Assembly: GCF_047495875.1 (NCBI RefSeq)
Contig: NC_092474.1
Location: forward strand, 4,667,001-4,731,000
Direction: 5' to 3'
Length of the DNA: 64,000 nucleotides
Origin: Pithys albifrons albifrons
Taxonomy: Eukaryota; Chordata; Aves; Passeriformes; Thamnophilidae
A program made the position numbers and the translations under genes. This document shows positions 50,418 through 64,000 of this stretch, piece after piece. Under the pieces are notes generated by a model. That model did no database searches. It worked only from the letters and a program-made list of their open reading frames with translations, and was not told the DNA's origin. Position 1 is the stretch's first letter; every line of letters begins with the position of its first letter.

Positions 50418-51040
50418 TAATCCTCTCTTTTAAATACTGTGTACCTTTGGACCATTCTCTATCCTCAGTCTCTGTCCATCCTTTTCCACTGGCAGTCCCG
50501 GGGTTTCCAAATATAGGCCAATCTCTACTCTTCTGCCTCTCCTCTACCAAAAAAATAAGGCCAAAGCTCAGTCCTGCCCTCCTCCTCTGCTGCAGCAGTG
50601 TGCCAGAGCAGCATGGAGCTTTGAGTTACCAGCCCTTCATGCCATCAAACCATTTTATTTTACTGTAAGTAGATCTCTGTGAAGGTCTTGAACTGCCTGT
50701 GCCAAAGCCAGTCCCCAATAAGGGATAACTGAGATGTGTGGATTACCTCCATGATGCATTTCACAGCTGCCCTTCCACCGGGGCAGTCACGAATCCCAAC
50801 CCAATATAGAGATAAGAATTCAGTAATTAACTGTAGAGACACAAAATTAAATCTTCAGTATCATTATAAAGAACCCACTGCCCATTTAGCACCTCCTCTG
50901 CTGCAGCGTGGAGCTCCTCCAGCCGGGGCTGAGCACATGGTGTGCAAACATGGCTGGGTGTGGAGGTTCCTGCAGCACCAAATGTCAAGAGGCACCGAAA
51001 TAAATGGGAGGAAAGTATGACAGTCAATTATATTTATAAA

Positions 51041-51109
51041 GGGCCTGATCCCAAGGCCATTACCGAATCTTTCTATTAACTTCAACACCAGCTTTGGACC
51101 AAGGCCAGG
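51041..51109. repeat. Old dispersed sauropsid repeat (second copy)
   Basis: Begins GGGCCTGATCCCAAGGCC, runs through CTTTCTATTAACTTCAACAC, and ends CAGCTTTGGACCAAGGCC. The GGGCCTGATCC start, the central decayed 'CCATTGACTTCAA' and the inverted end match the same old repeat type as 34089-34145. More diverged than that copy. Confidence 0.5.
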
Positions 51110-54100
51110 TATATTTGCAGTGGCAGTGAATCCATGATTATGTCTGCCTGTGAAAGCAAGTTGCTGGAAAAGAATTCTTGCAGTGCAGAATGTACTGAGC
51201 TCTCACCTGCTTTTGGCAAAACCCTGTAATGTAGTTTTCCTATAATAAAAACAATAATAATCCTTCAGTCATAGCTTTATGATTGAACAACATTGAGGCA
51301 ATGCTTTTTTTCTTAGTTTAATTTGCATAATTCCCAGGCTGCAGTGCAGAGAAACCTTTCGAGATATTAACTAGATTATAAAAATGTCATGTCAGGTTTG
51401 AAAACTGTCACTAATGTGAGACTTTTAATTATGAATAAATTAAAAAAGAGAAACCACTTCTCCTGTGGCAGTGCAATTTTGCATTATGTGCAAACACTAA
51501 AGCTTAGAAATGTTCAAAGGCTGAAAAGTAAAAGGGAGATAAGAGAATGGATTATTCTGGAAAATAGGCGGAAGTGAAACTGATAAAACATCACTATTCA
51601 AATTATATCTTTACAGGAGTCATTACAACAGAATTAATATTGTTGGAACACAGGGAGAAACAAGGTTATAAACCATTCAAGCCCATACACCAGAGATTTA
51701 TTTCAAGAAATGAATCCTAACACTTGTAGCAGCAGATCAGTTACCAGAGACCCAGCCAAAGGTGTGCAGGAGGTGCACAGGGTCTCACACCACGCAGCAC
51801 TCCCACAACTCAGCAGTGAGGGACATCTTTCTGGCAGCAATAGATATCCTGGGTGCTGTGAAGGGTACTCTGACTTCCCTGAGGTTACTCACATACTTCA
51901 TTCCTAAGGTCTAATGTGTTGCCTGGCTCTGTCCCTGAATGTTTATCTTCCTTTAAAGCTGACAGATGTCACTGATTTTCCCAGTGTGTTGAGTGGGACC
52001 ACAGGCTGCCTCCAGCCTCCTTTCCCTCCAGAGCCAAGGTCTGAGCAACATGGGCAAGAAAAGTAGTCACATCTACTCCTACTGGATTGTGGATTGATTT
52101 TTCCAAAAGTAAAATGCACTGGAATACTTAGGGAGACGCTTGGAGACATAAACCATGTCAGGAAAATGTTTTGCATGACATGGGAGTCCATAAACCCTTT
52201 AGCAGAGGTAACCACCCATCAGGTTGGATCTGGAAGCAGTTTAGCAGCATTTCAGCAGCTTGGCAGCTCAGTGCCAGCACTGCACAGGCATGACCACCTC
52301 ACCTGGGCAACAACCTGGCACCAGCCTGACATTGCCCTTCAACACATGGTCCCCCTGGCTCGGATCATCACCTGAAGCCTCTCCTGTGCTGCCACTCCCA
52401 CTCCAGTGTGGAGCATGCAGGGCTCTTTGGAAGGCTGCTCAACTCTTAAGTCCATCATTCAGCTTCACAACATTTCTGCATCCAAATTAGATAAAATCTG
52501 TATTCTTTGTGGAGGCAGAAAAGATTTGCTTCATTCAAATATCCTAAAGATGATTAATTTAAAGCCCCCAAATAAATAAAATCATTGCTGCCATCTCTTC
52601 TCTTGATAAAGATTTTTCAACATAGGAGACTAAGCATTAGCAACCCCACATTTAGGTAGGAGCTGGAGTATCTGCTAAAGTGATATTTCATGTTTAAACA
52701 GACTTAAATTTACCAGATCTAATGGATAACAGTATTTCAAAAGGAGACTTAATCTATTTCATTACATTTTATATTACTTTGTTTAATAAATCATCTTCCA
52801 CTAGAAACCCAGCCTAAGATGAATTTAACAGACCTTGTAAATGATGGGTCAATATCAACTTTGTCATAAATTCATTTTTACTTTGGATACAGGCCTGGTG
52901 GGTACTTTTGTATTGCTTTATTTCAAATGATCCATAATTCGTAATTAACTTTGGCTTTAAAATGTGACAGTGGTGGTGGGGTTTTATTTTTTTGTCAAGT
53001 ATGGGATTTTTTTTTCCTTTAATTTTCCAGTGAAGAAAAATTAATACTACTTTAATTACAGGTTTAGATAATGCTAATTTCAATTTGCTTTTCTTTGTTG
53101 CATGGGATGGTTTGAAATCCATCAAGCAGCAAGAACAGGATTAATAACACACGCTGGAAAAAACAATGCATTCAGGAACAAGTGTAATGATTGTCAGTGG
53201 TTCAGGGAGCTGCAGGGGGAATTCAAGTTTCTTAATGCAGACAGAAATATTTGTTTCAGTTCTCCTATTCCTCGAATATTGGCTTTTTCAGATATTTACA
53301 GCAAACTTCAACATTTTTTCATTAACAAGGAGATGAGCTTGGAGCAGGAGGAGGTTTGTTGCACAGATAAGACCATTAACAGGAAACATTCCATCTATGT
53401 GGGGAACCTGAGGGTGCCACTTTCCAAGAAAGCCAAAAAACAGATGGCCTTGAAAATACTCTGATTATTGCACAACATGATCTTATGAAACAATCATGAA
53501 GGTTCAGTGTGAGCATGGGGGATGTCTCAAGGTTACAGTTTGGATGGGAACAAAAGCAAACTTGGCTGTAAATGAGTGGTGGGTACAATGTGGAAAGCAA
53601 GTCACCCAAACAGATGGAATGTAATCTTCAGCTTTGATGTACAGGAGTGTGGAATGGAAACAGAAACAAAATGTAAAAGCAATATACAGAGACCTATTTC
53701 AGCCTCAGAAAATGACTTAACATCTGCTGACTTGGACCTTCTTTTCCAGAGTTAATAATTTACAGCATCTAGTCTAGAAGGCAGGGCAGTGGATCCTGCT
53801 GCTTCTGGAAACTCCCTCTGATGTGCCACCCACAAGAGCTGCACTAATGAATTCAGGCCTCACTTGGTGCCACTCTGAAATGTCAGATTGCAATCCTGCC
53901 TTCAGCTGAAATCAATCTCTGTTGGTCCATCCATAGTTATACATCACCAAGCCAAGCTACAAGCTCCAGAGTTCTGACTGGGGCAGGGAATTCCAGAGCA
54001 GTCTTCCTAATAAATTCCTTGAATTGTGCTCGGTGCAGGAGAACAGCCTGTAGAAATTTGCTACATATCACTCCACTGGCCCAGGGAAGGTTAAAGAAAG

Positions 54101-55411
54101 GGAGCAAGCAGCAAGCCTGGGTAAAGAAACTGTTTATCAAAGGACAAAGTCACAACAGTTGACTAAAATCTAAATGTCCACTTCAAGGCTTATCACAAAA
54201 CTTGAGCAAAGGCTGAGTTTTCTGCTTATCAAGAATGTTCAGAGAAAATTAATTACCACATCTGAGCTCCTGTACAACAGAGAGCAGAATCTGGCCTAGG
54301 ATACAAGGCAAGTTTCCCCAAAGTTGAAGAACATGATGGAGGTGTTGCTCCATGGCAGATCTGGTGTTTTTTTCTAAGTTCAAAACTGAAATGGAAGAAG
54401 TGAAAAAAAATCAAAAACAAGCAGAAATGCAGTAGGTGCCAAAAAAAAGCCAGACTGGGAGAGTAATCACTCTGCTGCATATTTCTGCCTTGTTCTGTTT
54501 CACAGAAAAGCAATTTTTTCACCCATCAGGTTGAGAATAAAAAAACCCCAGTGATCTCAATCCCATCCAGAGGCAAGATACTTGCTGAAAAATATCAAAT
54601 ATGAAGTTCAGGTCACCTGTGCTTCTGATTCCTCTTTCCTTCAATGGTCAGCATTCCTTCTGCCAGCTTGTTCTGCTCCACTATTCAACACCTACAAAAG
54701 TAGTTTTGAACCAACCCACCTGTGACTTGGTTTCACATTGTCCCAGGCAGGAAAAAAGCCTTTGCTAGGGAATAGTTTTATGAGCTCTTTGATCATTTGA
54801 TGAGATGGCAGCCAGTAGCACCCATCAGCACAGAGATAAGAGGATCCATATTACAGTTTCTCACCTTTTTCTGGTCTCTTTTTCTCTTTAAAGCAAAATG
54901 TAGCTGTTTTCCTCTCTGCAGCTCCTCCACCTGAAATGAGAGTACGGTGAGGTTTCCTTCCCTTGTTATCCTATTTGGCTTCACTTATCAGATCACAGCC
55001 AGGAAAAGACTCTCTGGAGGTCTTTTGGAAGGGGTGATGGATGAATTGCAGAGGAAAGAAGCAGGTAGCTTTAGAGGGGATGGACCTGTTGTGTGCTCTC
55101 TTGGCTTGGGCATTGGTGTGTTTTGAGGCTTTCTCACAGTTTTCCCCTACCTGATCACTAATGCTCTTTGGAAAGAGCTCCCTTTTCTTTCCCATAAATC
55201 ATCTCTGGCACATCACTGTGTTTTTCTTTTGGTTTTTTTTCCCCTGTGTTCAAGGTCAGCCTTATGCCATGACAGAAAAGCATTCACTGTGTCTTTCAGT
55301 CATAGATCTGAAGCTGCGTGGAGGATGTTTAATGCAAGAAGTGTTCTGTTACTGCAGCTAAACATCCTGCATAAGAAATGCATCACAGCAACATCATCAG
55401 TCACTTTTTAG

Positions 55412-55447
55412 CTTTTTTTTTCCCCCAAATTCTTTTTTTTTCCCAAA
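55412..55447. repeat. Duplicated poly-T/poly-C block
   Basis: Two near copies of C-T9-CCC(CC)-AAA lie side by side, separated by TT. Simple sequence. Confidence 0.8.
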
Positions 55448-58400
55448 GTAAATGAGGGAAGATTTGGCTGAGGTCAAAGCTGACACTGTCAGTTAATTCC
55501 CAGGCACTCTCTGAGAGCATGGAATGCTTGCTGGGATTCTGAGGAATTCTGCAAGAGCTTTGAGATGATAATTGGGTTTTCAGGCTTGAATTGGATATGG
55601 AAACACCTGGCAATGACCTTGCATGCTCTTTTACTCAAGGCTGGTATTTTCTATTGGTTGCATCAGTTTTTAATCCATGGTGAATTTCAAAACTGAATTA
55701 CCAAACCCTTTTGAATTTTAGAAAAACATTTTGTTCAGATTCTTGGACAGAACCTCTGAGGCCTTGTTTTGTATACCTGTCACACTTCAGACTCACTTTG
55801 AATGTCATATTTTAACAGGAGCTTCATGTAGATTTGGGCTGGCTGCCATTCTCCAGGCAGAACTCACAAGGATTTGAGAGGGAGGCCCAGTAGGAAGACA
55901 CCAGAGAGAGGCTCTGTAGTTTTAATGAGTGACAGAAAAGCTTTTTTTTTTCTTTTCGAAAAGTCAAAAACATTCTACAGATAAAAAGTGAAAATGTTCT
56001 GCATGATAACCTAAACAGTTGATTTTGCCAACTTTTCAGCAGTGGTAATGGTGAGAAACACTTTATTGACAAGTGCCATAATCTTCTTTTGAGAACTTTG
56101 CCTTTTAATAACTTCTGAGTCAGAAAATTTGAGGGCAGGCAGGGAACAGACGTGATAGACTGGCAGAGGTGCTGACACCATGCTAAGGTAACTCCAATGC
56201 AGTGAAGCTTTAGAGCCTTTCTCTTTCATTAATATAAATCAAAATCTGCTGAATGAATTCGACTGTGCTTGTGGCTGAAGGAGCAGAGAACAAGTGATTA
56301 AATTCCCTGCTCATTTTCGGGTACACACCTTCCCTTGTGCATTGAGCTTCACTAGCCAAGCTTGCTTCGTGGTATTGGGCAAATCAAAAGCAATTGAAAG
56401 CCAAGGAACTTAAAAAATAGGAATGATGCCTGACAAGCTGCTGGCTGGAGCTGGCAGTTGCACCTATCTTATTGGTCACTTGGGGATTTGGGTCCCTTTT
56501 CTGCAACCCTCCCTTGCTTTTACTACTTCAGGCTCACTCCCTGGATTCCACTGTCTGTAATGGAAACAATAATAAGCCTTGAGATATTTGTATCATAACA
56601 ACCTTTTTTCACAAGTGTCTCAGATATCTTGAGAAAACATTCCTGGAAGGGAAAATGGGTTGTGTTTCTGAAGCACAGGAATTGGTACTTTAGACAAGGT
56701 GATACCCTTGGCTGCTCTCTGAAAAATTGGATATTAATAACAATTCATTTTTTGCCTGTTTCTGGATGTTTAATTAGAAAGCTCATGAGAACACAAGTGC
56801 CTGTTATTTTCCTAGTGTACAGTGGGACTTTAATCTTGGTTAGGGCCTCAGGAAGCTGTGACTGTATAAAGAAAATCCCATCCCCTCATGGTTCTGTCAG
56901 TGGTGACCATTAGCTTTGGCCAGGGACCCCCAGAAGTGCATTGCTTTCAGCTGGAGTCTGTTCAAACCAAATGAATGAATTTTACCAGTGACTTTAACAG
57001 GGTACAAATTACCTCAGTGGGAGGCAAACTAGGCCAACTTGAAACACATTTAGAATCCCAGTAATGAGGTACCACATAATCCTTCTTCTGAGGTACCCAA
57101 CTGGACTCTACTGACTTTTTTTTCCTCATGCAAACACTGTGCCCAGAGATGAATTTCACTGTGCTCTGGTATTGCAAATCCCTTGTGGGTACTGCATGAT
57201 TCTAGACAGCAGCAGGTGAAGAATGCAGCCTGTGGTATTAGTGGATTAGGTTCTGTTGAGCTGATGGGCATCAGATTTGAGTGATCCCTGTAGGATTTGG
57301 CTGCAGTGCTGTACTGTTATTAATTTGCTGTTATGTACAGTAAACAATTTTTCAGCTTTGGGTTTTGTGACATCTTGCCATGTCAGCAGAGACAGGATTG
57401 ATCCAGGAAAGGACATTTTCCCTCTGATTGTACAGCTCAGGAATCTGGCATTTCTGACATGAGGGAAGGATAAGCAAAAATAAGTCTATATTTTTATTCC
57501 AAATATGCTACAAACAGCAAACAGCAGGCAAATTGATATATGAGATTTCACAGTTAATCATATTTCTGACCCTGTGCTCAGCTGTGAATTAAAAATTGAG
57601 AGTAAGGGTGACACATATCAAATGAAGTGGAGTATTGTCCATACTGGGTTAGATGTCCCACACTTACCAATGTGAAACAGGGAATATAGAAGGGAAGAGC
57701 AGATGATAGTGCAGTCCAATTTCCTAGTGGGCAGACTGGATTCTTCCCATGGTGGTTTTTGCTTCCTGCATTTATAGTGTGAGATTAGGGCTCCCTGCAG
57801 GATTAGTTTTAGCTTGAACTTTACACTCTGTGATAGAAACTGAGGTTTAGTTTCACTATTTTTGCTCAAGGAGCTTTATGCTCAGGTATTGAGGAGTTGG
57901 GAGAGGAATGGTTTCCTCAGGGAACATGGTACCTGTGGTCCAACCCAATGTCATAATAATTATTTGGGCTTTTAGGCATTGGCATTAAGTTCACCAGAAT
58001 CTAGTTTTTTTCCTCTGGTATTAAGAATGGAAAACGTTTTGACCAACAGCTCAGAGAAGTATCTGCTGTCATGGGCCTGGGTATCAAAGTGAGCAACAAT
58101 GCAAGTTTCATCTCTGATGTATTAATGGGCTCCTTGATTTTCTGAGTGTTTAGGACACTGAGTTTCTGTCTTCAGTGAGTGCCTCAGTCATTAGAGGGTG
58201 ATAAGATCTATTCAAACCTAGAATAAGAGCAGCGTGTTCCAATCAAGGCACTATAAGCACAGTATTTAGACTGGGAACGTATGAAAAGCAAGCCAGGACA
58301 TGGCCCACAAAGCCATGTGAAGGCAGGTCCTGTGGCAGGCACTCTGTGCCAAGTGCTGGGGCACATGAGAAGGAAGGGGTAGGATACAGTCTGTGCCCCA

Positions 58401-59306
58401 TAACGTTGGGATAAGGCTGTACACCAGGGCTGTCTTGGCAGACAAAGGTTATCTCATCCTAACCTGGCTGATTCTTCTCAGGGTGGAGTGTGAATGGCTC
58501 AGCACCTGCACAGACACAGGGGGGAGTGTTAAATTAAAGGCCAGTGACAAAGCTGCTCTGAAAACTCCAGCCCAAGCAGCATGAGTTCATAACCCATGTA
58601 ACAGATCACTGGCTGTGATGTGGAAGGAACAGACTGATGTTTCAGAGAGGATTTCTTATCAGTGTTGTCATCTCCTGGCATTTGAAGAAACAGGATCCTT
58701 TGCTAAGCAGGTCATGTATTTAAGAGGTGGTTTCCTCTGTATCCACAAAACATCTGGCTAAGCACAGATGTCCCTTAGCCAGAGGCTAGAGAGGAGGGTT
58801 TACAATTCCAGTTGTGAGCATAAATATAGCTCTAAATAGCATCTGGACCATGAAACCAAATATAAAATACTGAATTGCTGGCATTTAGGGGGAAGGCAGC
58901 TTGACTAATGCACAATAATCACCAATTTCAAATGAAACTTGTAAGGAAAAACAAGACGAGAGAGATTACAGAGTGATTCTGAATTTCAGAAAAATTGTTG
59001 TGATCACAAACTCTGGCAAGTGATTTCTGTCAGTGACTGAAATTGAGGCAGAATGAAAATTTGCTTATAAAATGTGAATTCCCATAGCTGACTTCATCCC
59101 CTTTCCACATCAATGTAACTTTCTGTCCTCAAGCTAATCCTCCAAGCGAAGCACAGAGCAATGAAATAAAACTTGAGAAAAAGGCTTATTTCTTTTTTTT
59201 CCAAAATCACAAACCCTGGTTTTCATAAAAAGAAGACAAAAGTGATAGCTTCAGGACAAAGGTAGTTGAGATCAAATGAAGCCAATTGGAAAGGTGATTA
59301 AAATGT

Positions 59307-59323
59307 AAAAAAAAAAAAAAAAA
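59307..59323. repeat. Poly-A run (17 A)
   Basis: An uninterrupted A17. I looked for a retroposed body upstream and a matching flanking duplication and saw neither. Confidence 0.85.
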
Positions 59324-62300
59324 GTCATGATGAGAACTTTCGACTTCTTTCCCAGACAAAGGGTCATTGGATTTAATGGAAAATATTTTCCTTTTAGATC
59401 TGTGTACATAGATAGAAGTATTACAGATAAACAGCAGCATCCATATATCATAGCAGATCTGGGTAGATAAATGTAAGAAAATTCCCTATATGTGAAAGTT
59501 TGTCCCCGGTCATATCAGCGAAAAAAACCTCCAATTAACTGCAAAGGAAGGGAGGGGAAAGATTTCACCTGAAACAATTTTTTAAGGACAAAAATATGAA
59601 TAGTGCTATTGAAAGAAAGGAATCCTAGTGCTTATCCACAGCTTAAGCATCTTCTTACACAAAGGACTTTTTAAAATATCTTAAGTGGAAATGTAGAACA
59701 TCCTTAAGGGACTCAGTAATGCTGACAATACTTATGTTTAAGTATTAGGAATTTACTAAAATTGTTGGTATTGATAATCTATTTTACCTTTAACATGTGC
59801 TGCAGTTCTGTGCACACCAATGTCATAAACCCCAGTGCTGCAAGGCACAAGCACAGCAATTCCTCCCTAAATTTAAGGAAGACCATCCCCAATAAGCACA
59901 TTATTACTTTACAGTTGATGAACATGAAGTTCAATAGAAAATCCCTTACTTGACAAAGTCAATCAGATAAACCTCCAGCATCTTTTATTGCAGAACTTTA
60001 TACAGCCTTAAAATATTGTGTAATAAAACTTCATTTAAACTGAGGCAGTGAAATATCAGAGATTTTACATGAGGTTAAATAACTTAAAACTCATTGCTCT
60101 GAAGGACCATGAACAAGATTGCCTTGGAGCAGCTTTTCCTAAATTGTTGGTTATATTCTTTTCTAGCTACAATTCTCTGTGCTGAATGTGAAGCAAATGA
60201 AATGTTTATTAACATACCAGTGTGCCACTATGGTATTTTCTCAGAGCATTTGGGAAACCTGTAGAGGACTTTCTAAGATCTCATTATATTAAAAAAGTGG
60301 TTGCAAGATGTGAATTATATGGATGAGTGAGCATCAGTGAACAAGCTTAGTTTAAACTGGTACCTTGGAAAACCTATTTCTAAAAACAATTAGTGATGAA
60401 TTACTCTTAGCACTTGGGAAGGTCATTAAACTGTGTTCCCTACATTAGCAAATACACAGAAAATTCTCAGCTCAAAGGTGGGGATGGAAATCTGTAAAGT
60501 TTTTTCCAGTCAAGGAAACAAACTGAGCAACACAAATTGTCAGCCTGGTTTCAGGAAACTAAGAGCATTCCTGCCTTTAGTGCATGTAGCACTGAAGTTC
60601 AAAGGGCCCAAAAGGTACATAAAACAGCAAAGCTTTTCAAATCCTCCCACAGCTCTCAAGCATCACATTCATCTGGAAAATATTTCAGGATTCCAAATTG
60701 ACCGAAAATTGAGGTCAATACTTTTGTGCCACTCCAGCAGTTCAGAGACTCATCCATTTGCACTCTCTCCAAATGCTGCTCTATCAAACTATTTTGTCAC
60801 CATCTTGCCACTGCTAAGGCAGAGAGGGGAAAAACAGGGAGCCCGAGAAATAAGTATAATAAATCTACTGTCATAATTGTATTGCAGGTAATCAATTTGT
60901 TAAATGACCTGGGAGAAGTTCCTAGGGAACCTCAGCATCTTGTATCTTCTGGGGTTGAATAATAATATAAATTTACAGAATTCAAAATTGAAGCAAAGAG
61001 GTAGTTAGATTTGTTTGCTTGTTTTAGTCATGTTCAAGTTGGGCTGTACACTGTGATTTACTAAAAGAAGGAATGCTCCCTGGACACAAGAGCTGTCAGT
61101 TGCAGCACCAAGTTCTCTAAGGTGGGCTGTGAATTAGCAATGTGGATTAAAATGTTAAAATACTATCCTGGGTAAAGAGGACAGTTGAGGTTAAAACAGG
61201 AGTTGAGAACACAACTTGTGTTCTGAACTTTTGGTTTTGTCTTCCCTCAGACTCCCCCGTGACTTCACCGTTAATGTGAAGAGGTTCAGGCACGTCAGTT
61301 CTCAAGGTTCACACCAAGGCAGTGATACCTTTTAGCACCTTTGATGTGTTTAGATTGATGGTATAAATCATGTCCCCAGTGAAATGAGCTCATCATTTGA
61401 TTTTCCATGAAGTGCTACCAGAATACAAACAATGCAGGCTGCCCTGGGGGAGCTGCCTCACCTTGGTGCTGTAGAGAAAGGGAGAAGAATTGGCCCTGAA
61501 GAACCCAGTACTTTGGTGTCTTTGTACCACTACAGACTGCAGGAGACTTACCTGAAACACAGAAAATAGCACGAACTAGACAGGAGGCCTCTGCTCAGCC
61601 AAAGTGTCTCCTGTGTGTCTGTTTGGGATGGAGAGGAGAATTCAGCTATCTGGTTTTCCTAAAAATCAAACAGTGCAGGTATTCTCATGATAATCTTGAT
61701 GTTCAACCAAAAAAATGGTGCAAAACACCCTCTATTTTTTCTGCTTGATTACAGGCAAATACCACTCTCTATAAAATCCAGAAGACTTCACATCTCATAT
61801 CAATAAGATTTGGTTCCAGTAACCACTGTGTTCAGTTTAATACTAATCAGTTATTTGAAAGACATGTAGAAAGAGAGGCAAAACCAGAAGATAAGGCAGT
61901 TAGTTACAAGGCCAGATATCTCCCTGAAGTTATGTTTCCTTCTAGTCAAATAGTTTATAATGTCAAAGGATTTTCTTATCTGACCATTCATCAGAATAGT
62001 GTGTGTTAAAAAAGTTCTTACTACGTTAAATGTGTGGCTTAAATTGACAAAAAGAGAGAAATGGGATTTTTTTCAAAGCTCCTCAGTTATGAGAACAACT
62101 TGGTGTCTTAATTCTGTTTGTACCTTTGACACTTGCTCTTAAAAGAGCCAAATTGGACAGTTTGTTCTTAGGTAAAACACTCAAACAATTCAGTGCATGG
62201 GAGGCACAGGGACAAGGGAAGGAATGAAATTGAGATCCTTTGGGCTACAGAATATATGAATTCCTTTTAATGAGATTTTGATTACCAGCAGTAGTGCCTT

Positions 62301-64000
62301 GGAGCAAAAACTACAGCAATAATCTCTAATGTATTATTTTGCAGGAGAAATTTAAACATTATAATGTTAATCCAATGAATGTCCATTTAGGCTGGCTAAT
62401 GATGAAACATTGTATATTACAGAGCTCTCACCAACTAATATGAGGAGAGATGTCTTTTATGGGATTATATAAAAAGAAATCAGTTTCATCAAGAATGCAG
62501 TTACTCACTTGGAAACCTTCCCATTTACTGAGTCTCAAGAATCATGGGGGATCAAAAACTGATATAATGAGATCATTTCCCCCAAGTAAAAATGCAATAT
62601 GTGATTAGCCATTATTGACTATTATACAAAATGAAAAGGAGTTCAATCCCACATCCTTATCCTCTCACATGATGAAGTCTGGCTGTAGAAAGATGCCTAT
62701 AAACATAATTTTTTGGATTGGAGGATCCAAGTTCTTTCATTATGGAGACATATTTTACAGGGGAAATGGTGGCACAGTGAATTACTGAGAGCTTTTTTTC
62801 TGAGAGGAATGCAAAACTTGCAACACAAACTACAAAACTGGTGAATTCACAAGTTTATCAAACCACTTGTGTAAGTTGGGGTATAAAACAACCTGAGCTT
62901 GCACTACTTTTTCCATTTAGCTCCTCTTGAAAGCTGATGATTTGGAGTGTTCTGGTCTGAATATGTTTGTGTGAACTGAATCAAAAGCAACACCACAATC
63001 CTGGGCTGTGAAGCTGCGTGATGAAAAATGGTGCAGAGACAGGAGGAGTGTTCACAGCATGTACAGACTTCTCTGTAGGTTGTGCCTGTCTTGAAGATCC
63101 AAACCCAAATCCTGTTCTAAAAGGTCCTGATACAAATCTCAAAGCTATAATCAAAATATGCAATGTTAGCAGCATCCTCAAATATGGTAAGTCTCAGCTC
63201 TCCTGAAGTCTAATTCCTTTATTTGGTTCATTTGCCCCTGTCTTCATCCAGTTTCCCCACAGCAGAAGGACAAGGAGCAAGTGCTCTTTCATCCCACACA
63301 TCCCAGCAGAGTAGGAAACAATTTTTGTCTTACCTCTGCTGTTTAGAAAAGAGGATAAATGATCCAAAGATTTGGACTAGGTCTTGAAAGAGTCTGCAGT
63401 AAGGAAGGCAGGTTAGCTTTTCTTTTTTTACAACCCTCTCAAGCTGAATGAAGTGAATAGAGGGGAAAACTGCACATCTGCCACAACCAAACTGAATGAG
63501 TTGCCATCTGATGTGCCTGCAGCAATGCCCAAACTGAGGCTGGCACAGGTCAGGGTGTGTCTGGGAATCCTGGGGGTGTGGATGATGACCTGAACTCTCC
63601 TTTTCTGTCTACGTGGTTTCCCCTGACACAGGGAAAGGAATGGCTTCACCACGGGGGCTCAAGAACTTGCTCCACAGACCAGTGACTTTAGAAAAATATT
63701 GAATGCTTATCTCATTTATTCTAATAGGGTTTAGCTTTTGGAAATGAGGGAAGATAAGATGTGCCTGTCAGAACACTCAGTGGAATGCTGGTGATCTCTT
63801 GGTGGAAACCCAGCAGTGTAGAAACTGTTGGTGCTGCAGAGCTGCTGTTGGAAGCTCACTGCTCTGCTTATTTAGTGGATCACTTAAAGCACTGCTGAGG
63901 CTCAGATATGGAGCCTGAGCTTCACACAGAACTCCCATCTGCATTCTACAGCCCCAAATCTACAGCAAGCATACTCTGACACAGCTGAATGGGAATGAAT

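Larger units (their letters stand above)
41475..51040. other. Anonymous non-coding DNA
   Basis: No exon recognised. Holds the A/C tract at 42552-42589, tandem duplications at 46298-46331 and 50390-50417, the pyrimidine-biased CpG patch at 47850-48073, and a GT/AT microsatellite at 49090-49118. Overlapping frames at 45,808-46,135 on both strands resemble nothing known. Confidence 0.6.
51110..64000. other. Anonymous non-coding DNA
   Basis: No gene recognised to the end of the window. An octamer (POU) core, ATTTGCAT, lies at 51321-51328 in A+T-rich DNA (just after the previous repeat). Simple sequence: a duplicated poly-T/C block at 55412-55447 and an A17 run at 59307-59323. The longest frame, 60433-60876 (+, 147 codons), starts at GTG and resembles nothing known. 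Confidence 0.6.

Noticed and set aside
53102..53464. 120-codon + strand frame
   Set aside because: No recognised domain, no neighbouring exon, composition like the surrounding A+T-rich DNA.
59307..59323. Poly-A tail of a processed pseudogene
   Set aside because: No gene-like body lies upstream of the A17 run and no flanking duplication was found.
60433..60876. 147-codon + strand frame
   Set aside because: Starts at GTG, no recognisable domain, no splice context that I could identify.

Overview
The window looks like 64 kb of vertebrate nuclear DNA from a gene-free or intronic tract, most probably from a bird. It is A+T-rich and CpG-poor. Open frames are short, overlap on both strands and resemble no protein I recognise. 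The recognisable repeats are sparse: two decayed CR1-type LINE fragments, two MIR relics, two copies of an old dispersed sequence I associate with sauropsid DNA, microsatellites and homopolymer tracts. Low repeat density with CR1 as the LINE favours a bird over a mammal or a turtle/crocodile. The species and locus cannot be named from sequence alone. I found no intact protein-coding gene, tRNA gene, CRISPR array, origin or complete LTR element.

The one striking object is at 14,151-14,826, a retroposed inverted repeat containing two 5S-rRNA-derived modules. The whole block is flanked by a perfect 11-bp direct repeat (14,140-14,150 and 14,827-14,837), so it entered as one unit. The right half (+ strand) runs from a 5S-like segment through a body of about 190 nt to a TACA-type tail that abuts the right target duplication. 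The left half lies on the - strand: a tRNA-like T-arm/B-box, a 5S-like segment missing its C box, the same body, the same tail, then, with no spacer, the head of a second module. Read as RNA, this is a tRNA-headed tandem dimer whose 5' part was inverted on insertion, as in LINE twin priming. A transcript across it would fold into a long hairpin.

Other regions: 1-9.0 kb, 9.1-13.5 kb and 15.5-25 kb are anonymous non-coding DNA holding the MIR and CR1 relics and a few motifs. A G+C-richer stretch at 25.1-26.3 kb ends in a compact CpG cluster (16 CpGs in about 290 bp). From 26.3 to 64 kb is further anonymous sequence, with a G-quadruplex motif (30.8 kb), the old dispersed repeats (34.1 and 51.0 kb), mirror-like T/G and A/C tracts (39.0 and 42.6 kb), a polypyrimidine CpG patch (47.9 kb) and one speculative exon with a 61-codon membrane-peptide frame (41.1 kb).

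No genes can be shown to work together here. The functional hypotheses are limited to the 5S/tRNA retroposon and a few candidate regulatory or transcribed patches.
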